From Blastococcus aggregatus (lineage in GTDB: Bacteria > Actinomycetota > Actinomycetes > Mycobacteriales > Geodermatophilaceae): a DNA stretch of 64,000 nt. The translations under genes were made by a program, and so were the position numbers. How positions within the stretch are numbered: position 1 is the first letter of the stretch; each line of letters opens with the position of its first letter. The DNA lies in contig NZ_OBQI01000001.1 in assembly GCF_900221005.1 (NCBI RefSeq), forward strand, positions 248,001-312,000, written 5' to 3'. The notes under the pieces were generated by a model. The model did no database searches. It saw nothing but the letters and a program-made list of their open reading frames with translations, and was not told the DNA's origin. Positions 50,255 through 59,230 of the stretch are shown one piece after another.

Positions 50255-50926
50255 TCAGCCGACGATCGCGCCGAGGTCGTCGGCGATGTCCCGCCAGTCG
50301 TTGCCGGTGTCGAACGCGACCCGCGCCGCGTCGTCGGCTCCGTACAGCAGCAGCAGCGTCGAGTGCAGCCGGCCCTCGTCCTCCGCCTGCGGCACACCCG
50401 CGGCCAGCTGCGCCTGGACGACGGCCGCTTCGTCGCCGGTCAGCCCCACGAACCGGGTGGGCAGGTCGGCGTCGAAGTTGCCGAGGTACTCCCCCAGGAC
50501 CTCCGGGGTGTCGGTGGCCGGATCGGTGGTCACGAAGACCACCTGGACCTGCTCGGCGATCGCCGCGTCCACGCTGCGCAGGGCGACGGCGACGTCCGCC
50601 ATCGTCGACGGGCAGACGTCGGGGCACTCGGTGTAGCCGAAGAACAGCAGCGTCGGCCGCCCGGCCGTCTCGGCCATGAGGTCGTAGGCCGCCCCGGTGG
50701 TGTCGGTCAGCTGGATCTGCGGTCGCCGGTACGGCTCCGCGAGGTCCAGGCCGGCGTAGGAGTCCTCGGGCCCCTCCACCGTCGCCGGGCCGCCGGAGTG
50801 GTCGTGCTCCTCGGCCGCCGTGCCGGTCTCGTCCGACCCGCCGCCGCAGCCGGAGAGGACCAGCCCGGCCGCGACGAGGACGGCGGGCAGCGAGGCACGA
50901 GCGCGCGTGCGGAGGTTCCGGCTCAC
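50255..50926 (-). CDS. SCO-family lipoprotein (copper chaperone/thioredoxin-like)
   Basis: 223 aa from the GTG at 50926, which overlaps the YcnI stop. A signal peptide ends at the lipobox LSGC. The thioredoxin-like fold has CPDVC (Cys pair), the later His of LHSTLLLLYG, and FFGYTECP. SCO proteins deliver copper to cytochrome c oxidase outside the membrane. It is the last gene of a copper operon with YcnI and CopC-CopD, near an ECF sigma factor. Confidence 0.92.
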   Translation of the reverse strand: MSRNLRTRARASLPAVLVAAGLVLSGCGGGSDETGTAAEEHDHSGGPATVEGPEDSYAGLDLAEPYRRPQIQLTDTTGAAYDLMAETAGRPTLLFFGYTECPDVCPSTMADVAVALRSVDAAIAEQVQVVFVTTDPATDTPEVLGEYLGNFDADLPTRFVGLTGDEAAVVQAQLAAGVPQAEDEGRLHSTLLLLYGADDAARVAFDTGNDWRDIADDLGAIVG

Positions 50927-51636
50927 GGAGCCACGGTACGACGGCGGGCACTCCACCCGAGTGCGAGACCGCCCACGCCGGCGAGCAGGCCGGCGACCGC
51001 CAGGACCAGGGCCGCGGTGGCCGTTCCCGAGCCGCCGTCGTCGTCCGCGCCGGAGTCCGCCGACGCGCCGGCCGCTCCGTCGTCGGAGCCGCTCGCATCC
51101 GCCGCGAGGGCGAGCACGGGGGCCGGCCGATCGGGCTCCTCGCTCCCCACCGTGGGCTCGATCCAGGCCGACTCGGTGCCGTCGCTGTAGGTCTGCACCG
51201 CGGGGTAGGTCAGCTCGTCGACCTCGGGGAACGGGCCGCCGGAGAGCGCGAACTCCTGGAACTCGCCGGGTGCGATGCCGGTGCCGGTCGCCCGGAACTC
51301 CACCACGGAGACGTAGCTGGTGATCTCCTGCCCGTGCGCCTCCAGCGGCTCCGCGAGCTCGGAGTTGGTCAGCGTCGCCGTCCAGCCGGGCACCGGCTGC
51401 ACCCGGAGGGAGGCCATCGCCGCCTCCGCGGGGACCTGGATGCGCAGGCCGACGGTGCTGGCCGTGTCGCTCTCGTTGGGCACCCGGAAGACCAGCTTCC
51501 CGTAGCCGCCGGGCGCCGCGTCCGCGGAGGCGACCGATACGTGCGCCGACGCCGGCGAGGCGCCCGGAACGGAGGCGGCGAGCGCCACGAGGGCCGCCGG
51601 AACGACCACGGCCAACCGGGCGAGGGGACGGGACAT
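50923..51636 (-). CDS. YcnI-family copper-binding protein
   Basis: 237 aa from the ATG at 51636 (a GTG at 51642 is possible). A signal peptide is cut before HVSVASAD, giving the N-terminal copper-binding His; the DUF1775 core has LVFRVPNESD and a Trp-rich Ig-like fold ending YPAVQTYSDG. A disordered acidic linker and a C-terminal membrane helix (about 205-230) anchor it. It likely binds Cu(II) outside the cell. It follows the CopC-CopD gene by 38 bases. Confidence 0.9.
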   Translation of the reverse strand: MSRPLARLAVVVPAALVALAASVPGASPASAHVSVASADAAPGGYGKLVFRVPNESDTASTVGLRIQVPAEAAMASLRVQPVPGWTATLTNSELAEPLEAHGQEITSYVSVVEFRATGTGIAPGEFQEFALSGGPFPEVDELTYPAVQTYSDGTESAWIEPTVGSEEPDRPAPVLALAADASGSDDGAAGASADSGADDDGGSGTATAALVLAVAGLLAGVGGLALGWSARRRTVAP

Positions 51637-51674
51637 GGACACAGATCTCCTGTTCGAGAAGGGATGGAGCACGG

Positions 51675-53468
51675 TCAGCGCACCGAGAACTCGGTGCTGG
51701 CCCGGGTGGCGGTGAACTCGTCGAGCCGGAGGGTGACGGTGAGGGTCCAGGCGCCCGCTCCCGGGATGGTCATCGCGTCGGCCGTGTAGTGCCCGGGCCC
51801 GGCGCCCGCGATCTCGACGTCGAGCGGGCCGATGCCCTGGTCCTCCTCGGTCAGCGAGACCTCGATGCCGGCGGGCTGCGTGGCGCGCCCGTCGGCGTCG
51901 AAGAGGTAGACGTGCAGGACGTTGGCGCCGGGCTGGGCGGGGTCGACCGACAGCTGCACGCTGCCCGCCTCCCCGCCGGTGCCCTGCAACGGGAGGGTGA
52001 CGTCGACGGGCTCGGCCACCGCCGAACGCGCCGGCGGGGTGCCGACCAGCACTCCGGAGAGCACCAGCACGACGGCGGCCACCGCGACCTCGACCAGCAT
52101 GGACCGGCGCAGCGAGGGCAGGTGGTCGACGGCGTTCTCGCGCTGCACGCGGCCGCGGGTGGCGGCGCTGCCGTCCTCGTCGTCCAGGCCGCCGGCCGGG
52201 CCCGCGAACGCGGGGGCGGTCACCCGGTGCCCGCTGGTCGCACGGGTCCGGCGCACGCCCAGCCGCTGCTGTACCCAGACCCGCGAGACGCCGGCCGCGC
52301 CCAGCACCACGAGGACCACTGCCACCTTGGCCAGCAGCACCCCGCCGTAGGTGCTGTCCAGCAGGGCGCTGGGCGAGCCCACCTCCCGCACCGCCTGCAC
52401 GATGCCGCTGACCACCAGCGCGGCGACCGTGGCGAACGCGACCCGGGAGAAGCGCGGCAGCGCCTCGGCCACGGCGGCGGCATCCGGCCCGGGACGCACC
52501 ACGCCCACCAGGAGGGCGGCCAGACCACCCAGCCAGACCGCCATCGCCGCCACGTGCACGGCCGCCACGACGACGGCGAGCAGCGGCCAGGGGCCGGCGA
52601 CGGGGTGACCCGTGGCGGCGGTGGCGACGACGAGCCCACCCGCGAACACCGCGGCACCGGCGAGCGCGGGCCGGTCCGGGGCGGATCCGGACCGCCAGGC
52701 CGGCGCCAGGGTGGCGGCCAGCGCGAGCGCGAGCACGATGCGGGCCAGCAGCGCCCAGCCGGTGCCGGAGGACGCGGTGGCCGACAGCAGCGAGGCCGTG
52801 AACGCCGTCCCCACCCCGGAGCCGGCCGCGTAGGGGCCCTGCAGCAGGAACGTCAGGACGGCGGTGACGACGACGGCCAGCGCTCCGCCGACCGCCAGCC
52901 GGCGCAGCCGCGGCGACGCCCAGGCAGCGGGCCAGCACAGCAGCGCCAGCACCGGCACGCCCACGGCGAGCGCGATGCCGGCGAAGCCGAGCGCCCGGAG
53001 CGCGGGCAGCGCCGCAGCCACGAGCGGGTCCGCGTCGTCCTCGGCCGCGCCGGCCCCCGCGGGCACGAGCTCCCCCTCCCCCACGACGAAGGAGAAGGCG
53101 CCGGAGATCGGGTGCGAGTCGGCGGAGACGACCCGGTAGGTGACCAGGTAGCCGCCGTCGCCGAGGTCGCCCGGCAGCGGGATGCGGAGCTCCTGCCCCT
53201 CGACCGACGGCTCCCCACCGTCCACCTCGTCGCCGCCCGCGGTGAGCACCCGCGCGTAGCCGGCGCCGAGGGAGACGCCCTCGCTGAACTGCAGGGTCAC
53301 CTCGTCCGGGGCGGCGTCCAGCCGAGCTCCCTCGGCGGGATCGGTGGCGATCAGGGTGGCGTGCGCGGCGGCCGGGCCCGCCGAGACGAGCGCGGTTCCC
53401 AGCCAGCCCGCCAGCAGCACGAGCAGGGCGGCGACGCGACGCCGCGGCGCACGGGTCCGACCCCTCAC
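51675..53468 (-). CDS. CopC-CopD fusion copper resistance protein
   Basis: 597 aa from the GTG at 53468, overlapping the upstream stop. After a signal peptide, CopC (about 28-120) starts HATLIATDPAEGARLDAAP and has VSADSHPISGAFSF, providing the copper ligands. CopD (about 140-430) has eight or so membrane helices. A further extracytoplasmic beta domain (about 480-597) resembles YtkA/CopC-like modules. Such fusions bind copper outside and move it across the membrane. Part of the ECF-sigma-linked copper operon. Confidence 0.9.
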   Translation of the reverse strand: MRGRTRAPRRRVAALLVLLAGWLGTALVSAGPAAAHATLIATDPAEGARLDAAPDEVTLQFSEGVSLGAGYARVLTAGGDEVDGGEPSVEGQELRIPLPGDLGDGGYLVTYRVVSADSHPISGAFSFVVGEGELVPAGAGAAEDDADPLVAAALPALRALGFAGIALAVGVPVLALLCWPAAWASPRLRRLAVGGALAVVVTAVLTFLLQGPYAAGSGVGTAFTASLLSATASSGTGWALLARIVLALALAATLAPAWRSGSAPDRPALAGAAVFAGGLVVATAATGHPVAGPWPLLAVVVAAVHVAAMAVWLGGLAALLVGVVRPGPDAAAVAEALPRFSRVAFATVAALVVSGIVQAVREVGSPSALLDSTYGGVLLAKVAVVLVVLGAAGVSRVWVQQRLGVRRTRATSGHRVTAPAFAGPAGGLDDEDGSAATRGRVQRENAVDHLPSLRRSMLVEVAVAAVVLVLSGVLVGTPPARSAVAEPVDVTLPLQGTGGEAGSVQLSVDPAQPGANVLHVYLFDADGRATQPAGIEVSLTEEDQGIGPLDVEIAGAGPGHYTADAMTIPGAGAWTLTVTLRLDEFTATRASTEFSVR

Positions 53469-54109
53469 GCGGGGACCCGTCGGCCGTGCACGGCGACGGG
53501 CATGCGCCGGCGCGAGCCGCGCCAGGCCACCGCGGCGACCAGCAGCGCACCGGCCAGCAGCAGCAGGTGCGCCACCGCGCGGTCCAGGTGCACGTGCCCG
53601 GCCCCCAGGTCGGCCAGCGTCACCGGGAGCAGCAGGACGGCCAGCGAGCCGAGGGCGGTCAGGGCGCCGGCGGCCAGCCGCGGGCCGGCGGCGACGGCGA
53701 GGAGCGCCGCGGCGACGGCGAGGTTCCACGCACCGGTCTCGTGGGCCATGTGCGCCGGTGCGCTCATCGCCCCGGCGCCGGTGACGAGCACCGGCCAGGC
53801 GATCCCGGCCTGCGCGACGCCGACGGCGAGCAGCGCGAACCGGAGGGCGGTGTCGACCAGGCGGGCGCGGGCCGCCGCAGCCGCGCCGGGCAGCTCCCGG
53901 GGCAGTGCGGCCAGCACGGCGCCGGTGAGGTCGGGGACCGGCGGGGCCGGGGCGAGGCGGGCCCGCCGGGTGGCTCGTTCGGCCCGGTCGGACCAGGTCG
54001 CGCAGGCGGCGCAGCTGCCGAGGTGGTCGTCGAGCGCCCGGGCGGGCATCCCCAGGGGCTCGCCGTCGAGGCGTGCGGAGATCGCCTCGCGGAAGGTGTG
54101 GCACGGCAT
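53465..54109 (-). CDS. zf-HC2 anti-sigma-like membrane protein
   Basis: 214 aa from the ATG at 54109. The N-terminal zinc motif has Cys in MPCHTFREA and H-x3-C-x2-C in LDDHLGSCAAC, the ZAS-type anti-sigma fold. Five or so membrane helices follow (about 85-205) instead of a single anchor; HMAHETGAWNLAVA and HVHLDRAVAH add His residues. It is divergent from the ECF sigma gene and cotranscribed with the copper genes, so it may hold the sigma factor until copper status changes (inference). Confidence 0.85.
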   Translation of the reverse strand: MPCHTFREAISARLDGEPLGMPARALDDHLGSCAACATWSDRAERATRRARLAPAPPVPDLTGAVLAALPRELPGAAAAARARLVDTALRFALLAVGVAQAGIAWPVLVTGAGAMSAPAHMAHETGAWNLAVAAALLAVAAGPRLAAGALTALGSLAVLLLPVTLADLGAGHVHLDRAVAHLLLLAGALLVAAVAWRGSRRRMPVAVHGRRVPA

Positions 54110-54117
54110 GACCCCTT

Positions 54118-54145
54118 GGTCGCTCCGCCCTGCTCCGGAGTTCCC
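54118..54145 (-). promoter_or_regulatory. Possible ECF-type promoter for copper operon
   Basis: On the minus strand GGGAAC and CGACC are spaced by 17 bases, resembling an ECF -35/-10 pair. The start would fall within a few bases of the ATG at 54109, which has no ribosome site, so a leaderless message is plausible. Visual call only. Confidence 0.35.
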
Positions 54146-54216
54146 GAGACGTCGGTCACACGTGTTCCGGCGCACGCTGCCGCGGACCCTGCCTCCGGTT
54201 GCGGGAGGATGACGGC

Positions 54217-54780
54217 ATGGACGAGCTGGACGCCCTGGCGGCCGAGGCCGCCGGGGGCGATCCCCTCGCCGCAGCCGCGCTCGTGCGCGCGACCCAGTCC
54301 GACGTGTGGCGGCTGTGCGCAGCGCTCGGGGACCCGGGTTCCGCCGACGACCTGACGCAGGAGACCTACCTGCGCGCCTTCGGGTCGCTGCACCGGTTCG
54401 AGGGCCGGTCGTCGGTGCGCACCTGGCTGCTCAGCATCGCCCGCCGCGTGTGTGCCGACGCCGTCCGCAGCCGACGTCGGCGCCGGCTGGTGCTCGTCCG
54501 CGACGAGGTCGACCTGGCGGAGATCCCGGCCCCCGGTGGCGCGGACCCGGTGGGCGAGAGCGCCGGCGTGGACGACCTGCTGGCCCGCATGGACCCCGAC
54601 CGCCGCGAGGCCTTCGTGCTCACCCAGCTGCTGGGCCTGTCCTACGCGGAGGCCGCCGAGGTGGCCGGGTGCGCCGTCGGCACGATCCGCTCGCGCGTGG
54701 CGCGCGGACGCGCCGACCTCATCGCCTCGCTCGCCGGGGTGAAGGACGACGACGACGAGGGCGACGTCGCTCACAGGTGA
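54217..54780 (+). CDS. ECF sigma factor (sigma-70 family, SigC-like)
   Basis: 187 aa from the ATG at 54217 with GGGAGGA upstream. Sigma region 2 contains GSADDLTQETYLRAF and SSVRTWLLSIARRVC; region 4 has RREAFVLTQLLGLSYAEAAE and VGTIRSRVARGRADL. There is no region 3, as in ECF factors. Divergent from the zf-HC2 gene. Comparable actinobacterial loci link SigC-type factors to copper handling, and the neighbours support that, but targets are inferred. Confidence 0.88.
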   Translation: MDELDALAAEAAGGDPLAAAALVRATQSDVWRLCAALGDPGSADDLTQETYLRAFGSLHRFEGRSSVRTWLLSIARRVCADAVRSRRRRRLVLVRDEVDLAEIPAPGGADPVGESAGVDDLLARMDPDRREAFVLTQLLGLSYAEAAEVAGCAVGTIRSRVARGRADLIASLAGVKDDDDEGDVAHR

Positions 54781-54886
54781 CGCCCCGGCGTCACGGAGGT
54801 GACCGGCAGGCGACCTATGCTGCCCGACGGTCGTGGGTGCGCTCCGTGCGTCTCCGGCCGGTGCCCACACCGAGACGGAGCCCCGC

Positions 54887-55504
54887 GTGCCCTTCAGCCT
54901 GACGCCCAAGGACTCGACGTTCTACCCGCTGTTCACCGCGTCCGCGGAGAACCTGGTGGCGGCGACCGAGGTCCTCGGCGAGTTCATCCACGACCACGCC
55001 CGCCGTGCCGAGCTGGCCATCGCGCTGCGCGACCTCGAGCACGTCGGTGACCAGGCGACGCACGCCATCTTCCGGCAGCTCAACACCAGCTTCGTGACGC
55101 CGTTCGACCGCGAGGACATCTACGCGCTGGCCAGCAACCTCGACGACGTCATGGACTACGTCGAGGCCGCCGCCGACCTGGTCATGCTCACCGGCCTGGG
55201 CACGCTGCCGGCCGAGATGCACCAGCAGGTCGCGCTCCTGCAGCGCTGCGCCCAGGTCACCGCCGAGGCGATGCCCCGGCTCAAGACGCTCAAGGACCTC
55301 TCCGACTACTGGATCGAGGTCAACCGGATCGAGAACGAGGCCGACAAGCTCTACCGGCGGCTGCTCTCCCGGCTGTACAGCGGCGAGTTCGACGCGCTGG
55401 AGATCCTCAAGCTCAAGGAGGTCGCCGACCAGCTGGAGGAGGCCGCCGACGCGTTCGAGCACCTCGCCAACGTGGTCGAGACGATCTCCGTCAAGGAGTC
55501 CTAG
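54887..55504 (+). CDS. DUF47 (PhoU-like) protein
   Basis: 205 aa from the GTG at 54887 with GACGGAG upstream. All-helical PhoU-like bundle: FSLTPKDSTFYPLFTASAEN at the start, DLEHVGDQATHAIFRQLNTS, FVTPFDREDIYALAS and YWIEVNRIENEADKLYRRL with the E/D metal-binding patches. DUF47 proteins accompany Pit-type transporters and modulate phosphate uptake. The phosphate transporter gene follows 34 bases later. Confidence 0.9.
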   Translation: MPFSLTPKDSTFYPLFTASAENLVAATEVLGEFIHDHARRAELAIALRDLEHVGDQATHAIFRQLNTSFVTPFDREDIYALASNLDDVMDYVEAAADLVMLTGLGTLPAEMHQQVALLQRCAQVTAEAMPRLKTLKDLSDYWIEVNRIENEADKLYRRLLSRLYSGEFDALEILKLKEVADQLEEAADAFEHLANVVETISVKES

Positions 55505-55538
55505 ACCCGAATGGACCTCTGCTGATGGACCGCATCTG

Positions 55539-56540
55539 ATGGACCCGGCCTTCATCGGTCTGATCGTCATCATCCTGGTGGCCCTGGCGTTCGACTACAC
55601 CAACGGCTTCCACGACGCCGCCAACGCCATCGCCGTCGCCGTCTCGACCAAGGCGCTGACCCCGCGCGTGGCCCTGGCGCTGGCGGCGGTGATGAACCTG
55701 GTCGGGGCGCTGCTCTCGACCGAGGTGGCCAAGACCGTCGGTGCCGGGATCATCGACCCGCCGGAGGGCAACAACGGGCTGGAGATCGTCTTCGCGGCCC
55801 TCGTCGGGGCGATCACCTGGAACCTGATCACGTGGTGGTACGGCATCCCGTCGTCGTCCTCCCACGCACTGATCGGCGGCCTGGTGGGCGCGGCGCTCGC
55901 GGCCGCCCACTCGGTGCAGTGGATGGGCGTCCTCGACAAGGTCATCATCCCGATGATCGTCTCGCCGCTGGTCGGCTTCGGTCTCGGTTACCTGTTCATG
56001 CTCGCCCTCCTGTGGACCTTCCGGCGGGCGCACATCAGCAAGGCCAACCGCAACTTCCGCTACGCGCAGATCGTCAGCTCCGCGACGATGGCGCTGGGCC
56101 ACGGCATGCAGGACGCCCAGAAGACGATGGGCATCATCACCCTGGCCCTGTTCACCGCCGGGGAGATCGACACCTTCGAGGTGCCCTTCTGGGTCGTGCT
56201 CGCGGCCGCGGGGGCGATCAGCGCCGGCACCTACGCCGGCGGCTTCCGCATCATGCGGACGCTCGGGCGGCGGATCATCCAGCTCACGCCCACGGGCGGC
56301 TTCGCCGCGCAGACGGTGGCGTCCAGCGTGATGGTCACGACGGCGACGGTGTTCGCCGTCCCGGTGTCGACGACGCACATCACCACCACCTCGATCATGG
56401 GCGTGGGCTCCACCCGACGGCTCTCGGCGGTCCGCTGGGGTGTGGCCGGCAACATCGTCGTCGCCTGGGTCATCACCCTCCCCGCCGCCGGGTCGGTGGC
56501 CGCGGTCGCCTTCTTCCTCACCGACTTCGCGGTCGGCTAG
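55539..56540 (+). CDS. pit: Inorganic phosphate transporter, PiT family
   Basis: 333 aa. Repeated PiT signatures at both halves: FDYTNGFHDAANAIAVAVST near 20 and VPVSTTHITTTSIMGVG near 270, with ALGHGMQDAQKTMGI between. About ten membrane helices. It imports metal-phosphate with protons or sodium. Coupled to the upstream DUF47 gene; the family average of about 330-420 aa fits. An MFS gene follows after eight bases and may be read from the same message. Confidence 0.92.
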   Translation: MDPAFIGLIVIILVALAFDYTNGFHDAANAIAVAVSTKALTPRVALALAAVMNLVGALLSTEVAKTVGAGIIDPPEGNNGLEIVFAALVGAITWNLITWWYGIPSSSSHALIGGLVGAALAAAHSVQWMGVLDKVIIPMIVSPLVGFGLGYLFMLALLWTFRRAHISKANRNFRYAQIVSSATMALGHGMQDAQKTMGIITLALFTAGEIDTFEVPFWVVLAAAGAISAGTYAGGFRIMRTLGRRIIQLTPTGGFAAQTVASSVMVTTATVFAVPVSTTHITTTSIMGVGSTRRLSAVRWGVAGNIVVAWVITLPAAGSVAAVAFFLTDFAVG

Positions 56541-56547
56541 GCCCCCG

Positions 56548-57963
56548 GTGGCCGGCGACGGGAGCCCCGCTCCGTCCACGGTCGCGCTGGGCACGGCGCG
56601 CGGGCGGTGGCTGCTCACCGCCACGGTGCTGGCCTCGGGCATGGCGTTCCTCGACGCCAGCGCGGTACAGGTCGCGCTGCCGACGCTGGGCGGCGAGCTC
56701 GGCGCCTCGCTGTCGGACCTGCAGTGGATCATCAACGGCTACACGCTCCCGCTGGCCGCGCTGATCCTGATCGGCGGCTCGCTGGGTGACCGCTACGGGC
56801 GGCGCCGGGTCTTCCTGATCGGGGTGACCTGGTTCGCCGTGGCCTCGCTGCTCTGCGGGGTCGCGCAGACGCCGGGGCAGCTCGTGGCCGCCCGGGCGCT
56901 CCAGGGCGTCGGCGGCGCACTGCTGACGCCGGGCAGCCTGGCGCTGATCCAGGCCTCGTTCCGCCCCACCGACCGCGCTCCGGCCATCGGCGTCTGGTCG
57001 TCGCTGTCCGGCGTCGCGGGGCTGGTCGGGCCGTTCCTCGGCGGCGCGCTGATCGACCTGGTCAGCTGGCGGCTGGTGTTCCTGCTCAACGTGCCGCTGG
57101 CCGTGCTCGTCGTCGCGGTCGCCGGGCGGCACGTGCCCGAGAGCCGCGATCCGGGGCCGCACGGCCGCTTCGACGTCCCGGGTGCGGTGCTGGGTGCGGT
57201 CGCCCTGGGGGCGCTCACCTACGCCCTCATCACCGCCGGGGAGCGGGGCGGCGCCGCGGTCGTCGTCCCCGTGGTCGTGGCGGCCGGTACCGGGGCGCTG
57301 TTCGTCGTCCGCGAGCGGGCGACCCGGGCCCCCATGCTCCCGCCGCGGCTCTTCGCCGACCGCCAGTTCACCGGCGCCAACCTGGTCACCCTGGCCGTCT
57401 ACGGGGCGCTTGGGGGCAGCTCGCTGTTCCTCGTCCTCCAGTTGCAGGGCGTGCTGGGCTACGGCGCCACCGCGGCGGGCGCGGCCACGCTGCCGACCAT
57501 CCTGCTGATCACCCTGCTCTCGCCCCGGGCCGGCGCGCTGGCGCAGCGCATCGGGCCGCGGCTGCCGATGAGCGCGGGCCCGCTGACCGTGGCCGCGGGC
57601 ACCCTGCTGCTGATCGGCGTCGACGGCGGCGCACCGTACTGGGTGGAGGTGCTGCCCGGCACCGTGCTGCAGGGCCTCGGGATGGCGCTGACCGTCGCGC
57701 CGCTGACCGCCAGCGTCCTGGGCGCGGCCCCGGACACGCTGGCCGGCGTGGCCAGCGGCGTCAACAACGCCGTGGCCCGTGCCGCCCAGCTGCTGACGGT
57801 GGCCGCCCTGCCCGTGCTGGTGGGGCTCTCCGGGGCGGACTACGTGGATCCGGACGCGCTGACCAGCGGCTACCGCGCGGCCATGGCGGCCTGCGCGGCC
57901 CTGTTCGCGGTGGGTGGCGCGCTCGCCTGGGCGACCATCCGGAACGACCTCCTCCGCACCTGA
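56548..57963 (+). CDS. MFS drug exporter (DHA2/EmrB-QacA, 14-TM type)
   Basis: 471 aa from the GTG at 56548. Fourteen hydrophobic segments are expected from its length. Motif D1 (LDASAVQVALPTLGGEL), motif A (GGSLGDRYGRRRVFLIG), and motif C (VWSSLSGVAGLVGPFLGGAL) mark the DHA2 family. Proton-driven efflux of drugs or metabolites is the family role; the substrate is not known. It starts eight bases after the Pit stop. Confidence 0.9.
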   Translation: MAGDGSPAPSTVALGTARGRWLLTATVLASGMAFLDASAVQVALPTLGGELGASLSDLQWIINGYTLPLAALILIGGSLGDRYGRRRVFLIGVTWFAVASLLCGVAQTPGQLVAARALQGVGGALLTPGSLALIQASFRPTDRAPAIGVWSSLSGVAGLVGPFLGGALIDLVSWRLVFLLNVPLAVLVVAVAGRHVPESRDPGPHGRFDVPGAVLGAVALGALTYALITAGERGGAAVVVPVVVAAGTGALFVVRERATRAPMLPPRLFADRQFTGANLVTLAVYGALGGSSLFLVLQLQGVLGYGATAAGAATLPTILLITLLSPRAGALAQRIGPRLPMSAGPLTVAAGTLLLIGVDGGAPYWVEVLPGTVLQGLGMALTVAPLTASVLGAAPDTLAGVASGVNNAVARAAQLLTVAALPVLVGLSGADYVDPDALTSGYRAAMAACAALFAVGGALAWATIRNDLLRT

Positions 57964-58021
57964 TCCCACTGACCGGACCGCGCATGCCGCATAAGCGCAT
58001 CGATCTGGTAGACATAGCGCC

Positions 58022-58108
58022 GTGACGCGACCGACGACGCTGCTCCTGGTGAGCCGCCTGCACGTCGATCTGCTGCGTGTCTGCACCGCCGCCTGTCCGG
58101 GCTGCTGA
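58022..58108 (+). CDS. Cys-rich leader peptide (probable cysteine attenuator)
   Basis: 28 aa, GTG start. It contains SRLHVDLLRV and ends CTAACPGC before TGA, with three Cys codons in the last eight. TAGACAT a few bases upstream could be a -10 box giving a leaderless message. Actinobacteria use short peptides with C-terminal Cys codons to sense cysteine and control sulfur genes by ribosome stalling. The downstream gene encodes a TauE/SafE sulfur-compound transporter, which fits. Confidence 0.75.
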   Translation: MTRPTTLLLVSRLHVDLLRVCTAACPGC

Positions 58109-58114
58109 TCTCCC

Positions 58115-58131
58115 GCGCCGCTCTGCGGCGC
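58115..58131 (+). promoter_or_regulatory. Hairpin after the leader peptide
   Basis: GCGCCGC-TCT-GCGGCGC is a perfect 7-bp stem starting seven bases after the leader stop. It could be the attenuator or part of a larger structure that a stalled ribosome would change. Confidence 0.45.
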
Positions 58132-58207
58132 CCCCTCGTCTCACCCCCTTCCTCCCCGCGGGCCCCCGCGCGCCTGCGCCCCTTCCTGAGACCCGGAGTC
58201 AGTCCCC

Positions 58208-59215
58208 GTGAAGACCCTCGTCCTGCTCGCCCTCGTCGGCCTGGGCGCCCAACTCGTCGACGGCAGCCTCGGCATGGCCTACGGCGCCACCTCGACGACG
58301 TTGCTGCTCGCCATCGGCACCAACCCCGCGGCCGCCTCGGCCACCATCCACCTGGCCGAGATCGGGACGACGCTGACGTCCGGGATCTCGCACTGGAAGT
58401 TCGGCAACGTCGACTGGAAGGTCGTCGCGAAGATCGGCATCCCCGGCGCGGTCGGCGCCTTCGCGGGCGCGACGGTCCTCTCCAACCTCTCGACCGAGGT
58501 CGCCGCCCCGGTGATGTCGCTGATCCTGCTGTCGCTCGGGATCTACCTGCTCATCCGGTTCACCCTCCGCGGCATCGACCGGCGGAACCTGGGCAAGCCG
58601 GTCGGCAAGCGCTTCCTCGGCCCGCTCGGCCTGGTGGCCGGCTTCGTCGACGCCACCGGCGGCGGCGGCTGGGGCCCGGTCGGGACGCCGGCGCTGCTGG
58701 CCAGCGGACGGATGGAGCCGCGCAAGGTCATCGGCTCGGTCAGCACCGCGGAGTTCCTGGTCGCGCTGGCCGCGAGCCTCGGCTTCCTCTTCGCGCTCGG
58801 CTCGCAGGGCATCGACTTCACCTGGGTGGCCGCCCTGCTGATCGGCGGCTCGATCGCCGCGCCACTCGCGGCCTGGCTGGTGCGGCACATCCCGCCGCGG
58901 ATGCTCGGTTCCCTGGTCGGCGGCCTGATCGTGCTGACCAACTCCCGGACGCTGCTCAAGAGCGACTGGATCGACGCCGGCGACGCGGCCCGCTACGCCG
59001 CCTACGCGGCGATCTCCGTGATCTGGGTGCTGGCGGTCGTGCACTCCTTCCGCGAGTACCGCAAGGACGCCGCGATCGAGTCGGCCGACGCCCTCGCCGC
59101 GGAGGCCGGGGCCCTGGCCACTGCCGCCGAGGCCGAGCGCAACGTGGTCGCCGACGTGGCGGAGCCCGCCGTCGAGGCGGTCCCCGCCGGACGGCCCAGC
59201 GCTCCGCGCGACTGA
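58208..59215 (+). CDS. TauE/SafE family transporter (sulfite/sulfonate-type)
   Basis: 335 aa, GTG start. Eight hydrophobic segments are arranged as two repeats, with LVDGSLGMAYGATSTTLLLA near 18 and FVDATGGGGWGPVGTPALLA near 150, the TauE/SafE signature halves. It moves sulfite, sulfoacetate or related anions across the membrane. The Cys leader peptide upstream points to sulfur control. The Ala/Glu-rich C-terminal tail is cytoplasmic and not conserved. Confidence 0.9.
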   Translation: MKTLVLLALVGLGAQLVDGSLGMAYGATSTTLLLAIGTNPAAASATIHLAEIGTTLTSGISHWKFGNVDWKVVAKIGIPGAVGAFAGATVLSNLSTEVAAPVMSLILLSLGIYLLIRFTLRGIDRRNLGKPVGKRFLGPLGLVAGFVDATGGGGWGPVGTPALLASGRMEPRKVIGSVSTAEFLVALAASLGFLFALGSQGIDFTWVAALLIGGSIAAPLAAWLVRHIPPRMLGSLVGGLIVLTNSRTLLKSDWIDAGDAARYAAYAAISVIWVLAVVHSFREYRKDAAIESADALAAEAGALATAAEAERNVVADVAEPAVEAVPAGRPSAPRD

Positions 59216-59230
59216 GAGCACCCCCGGGCT

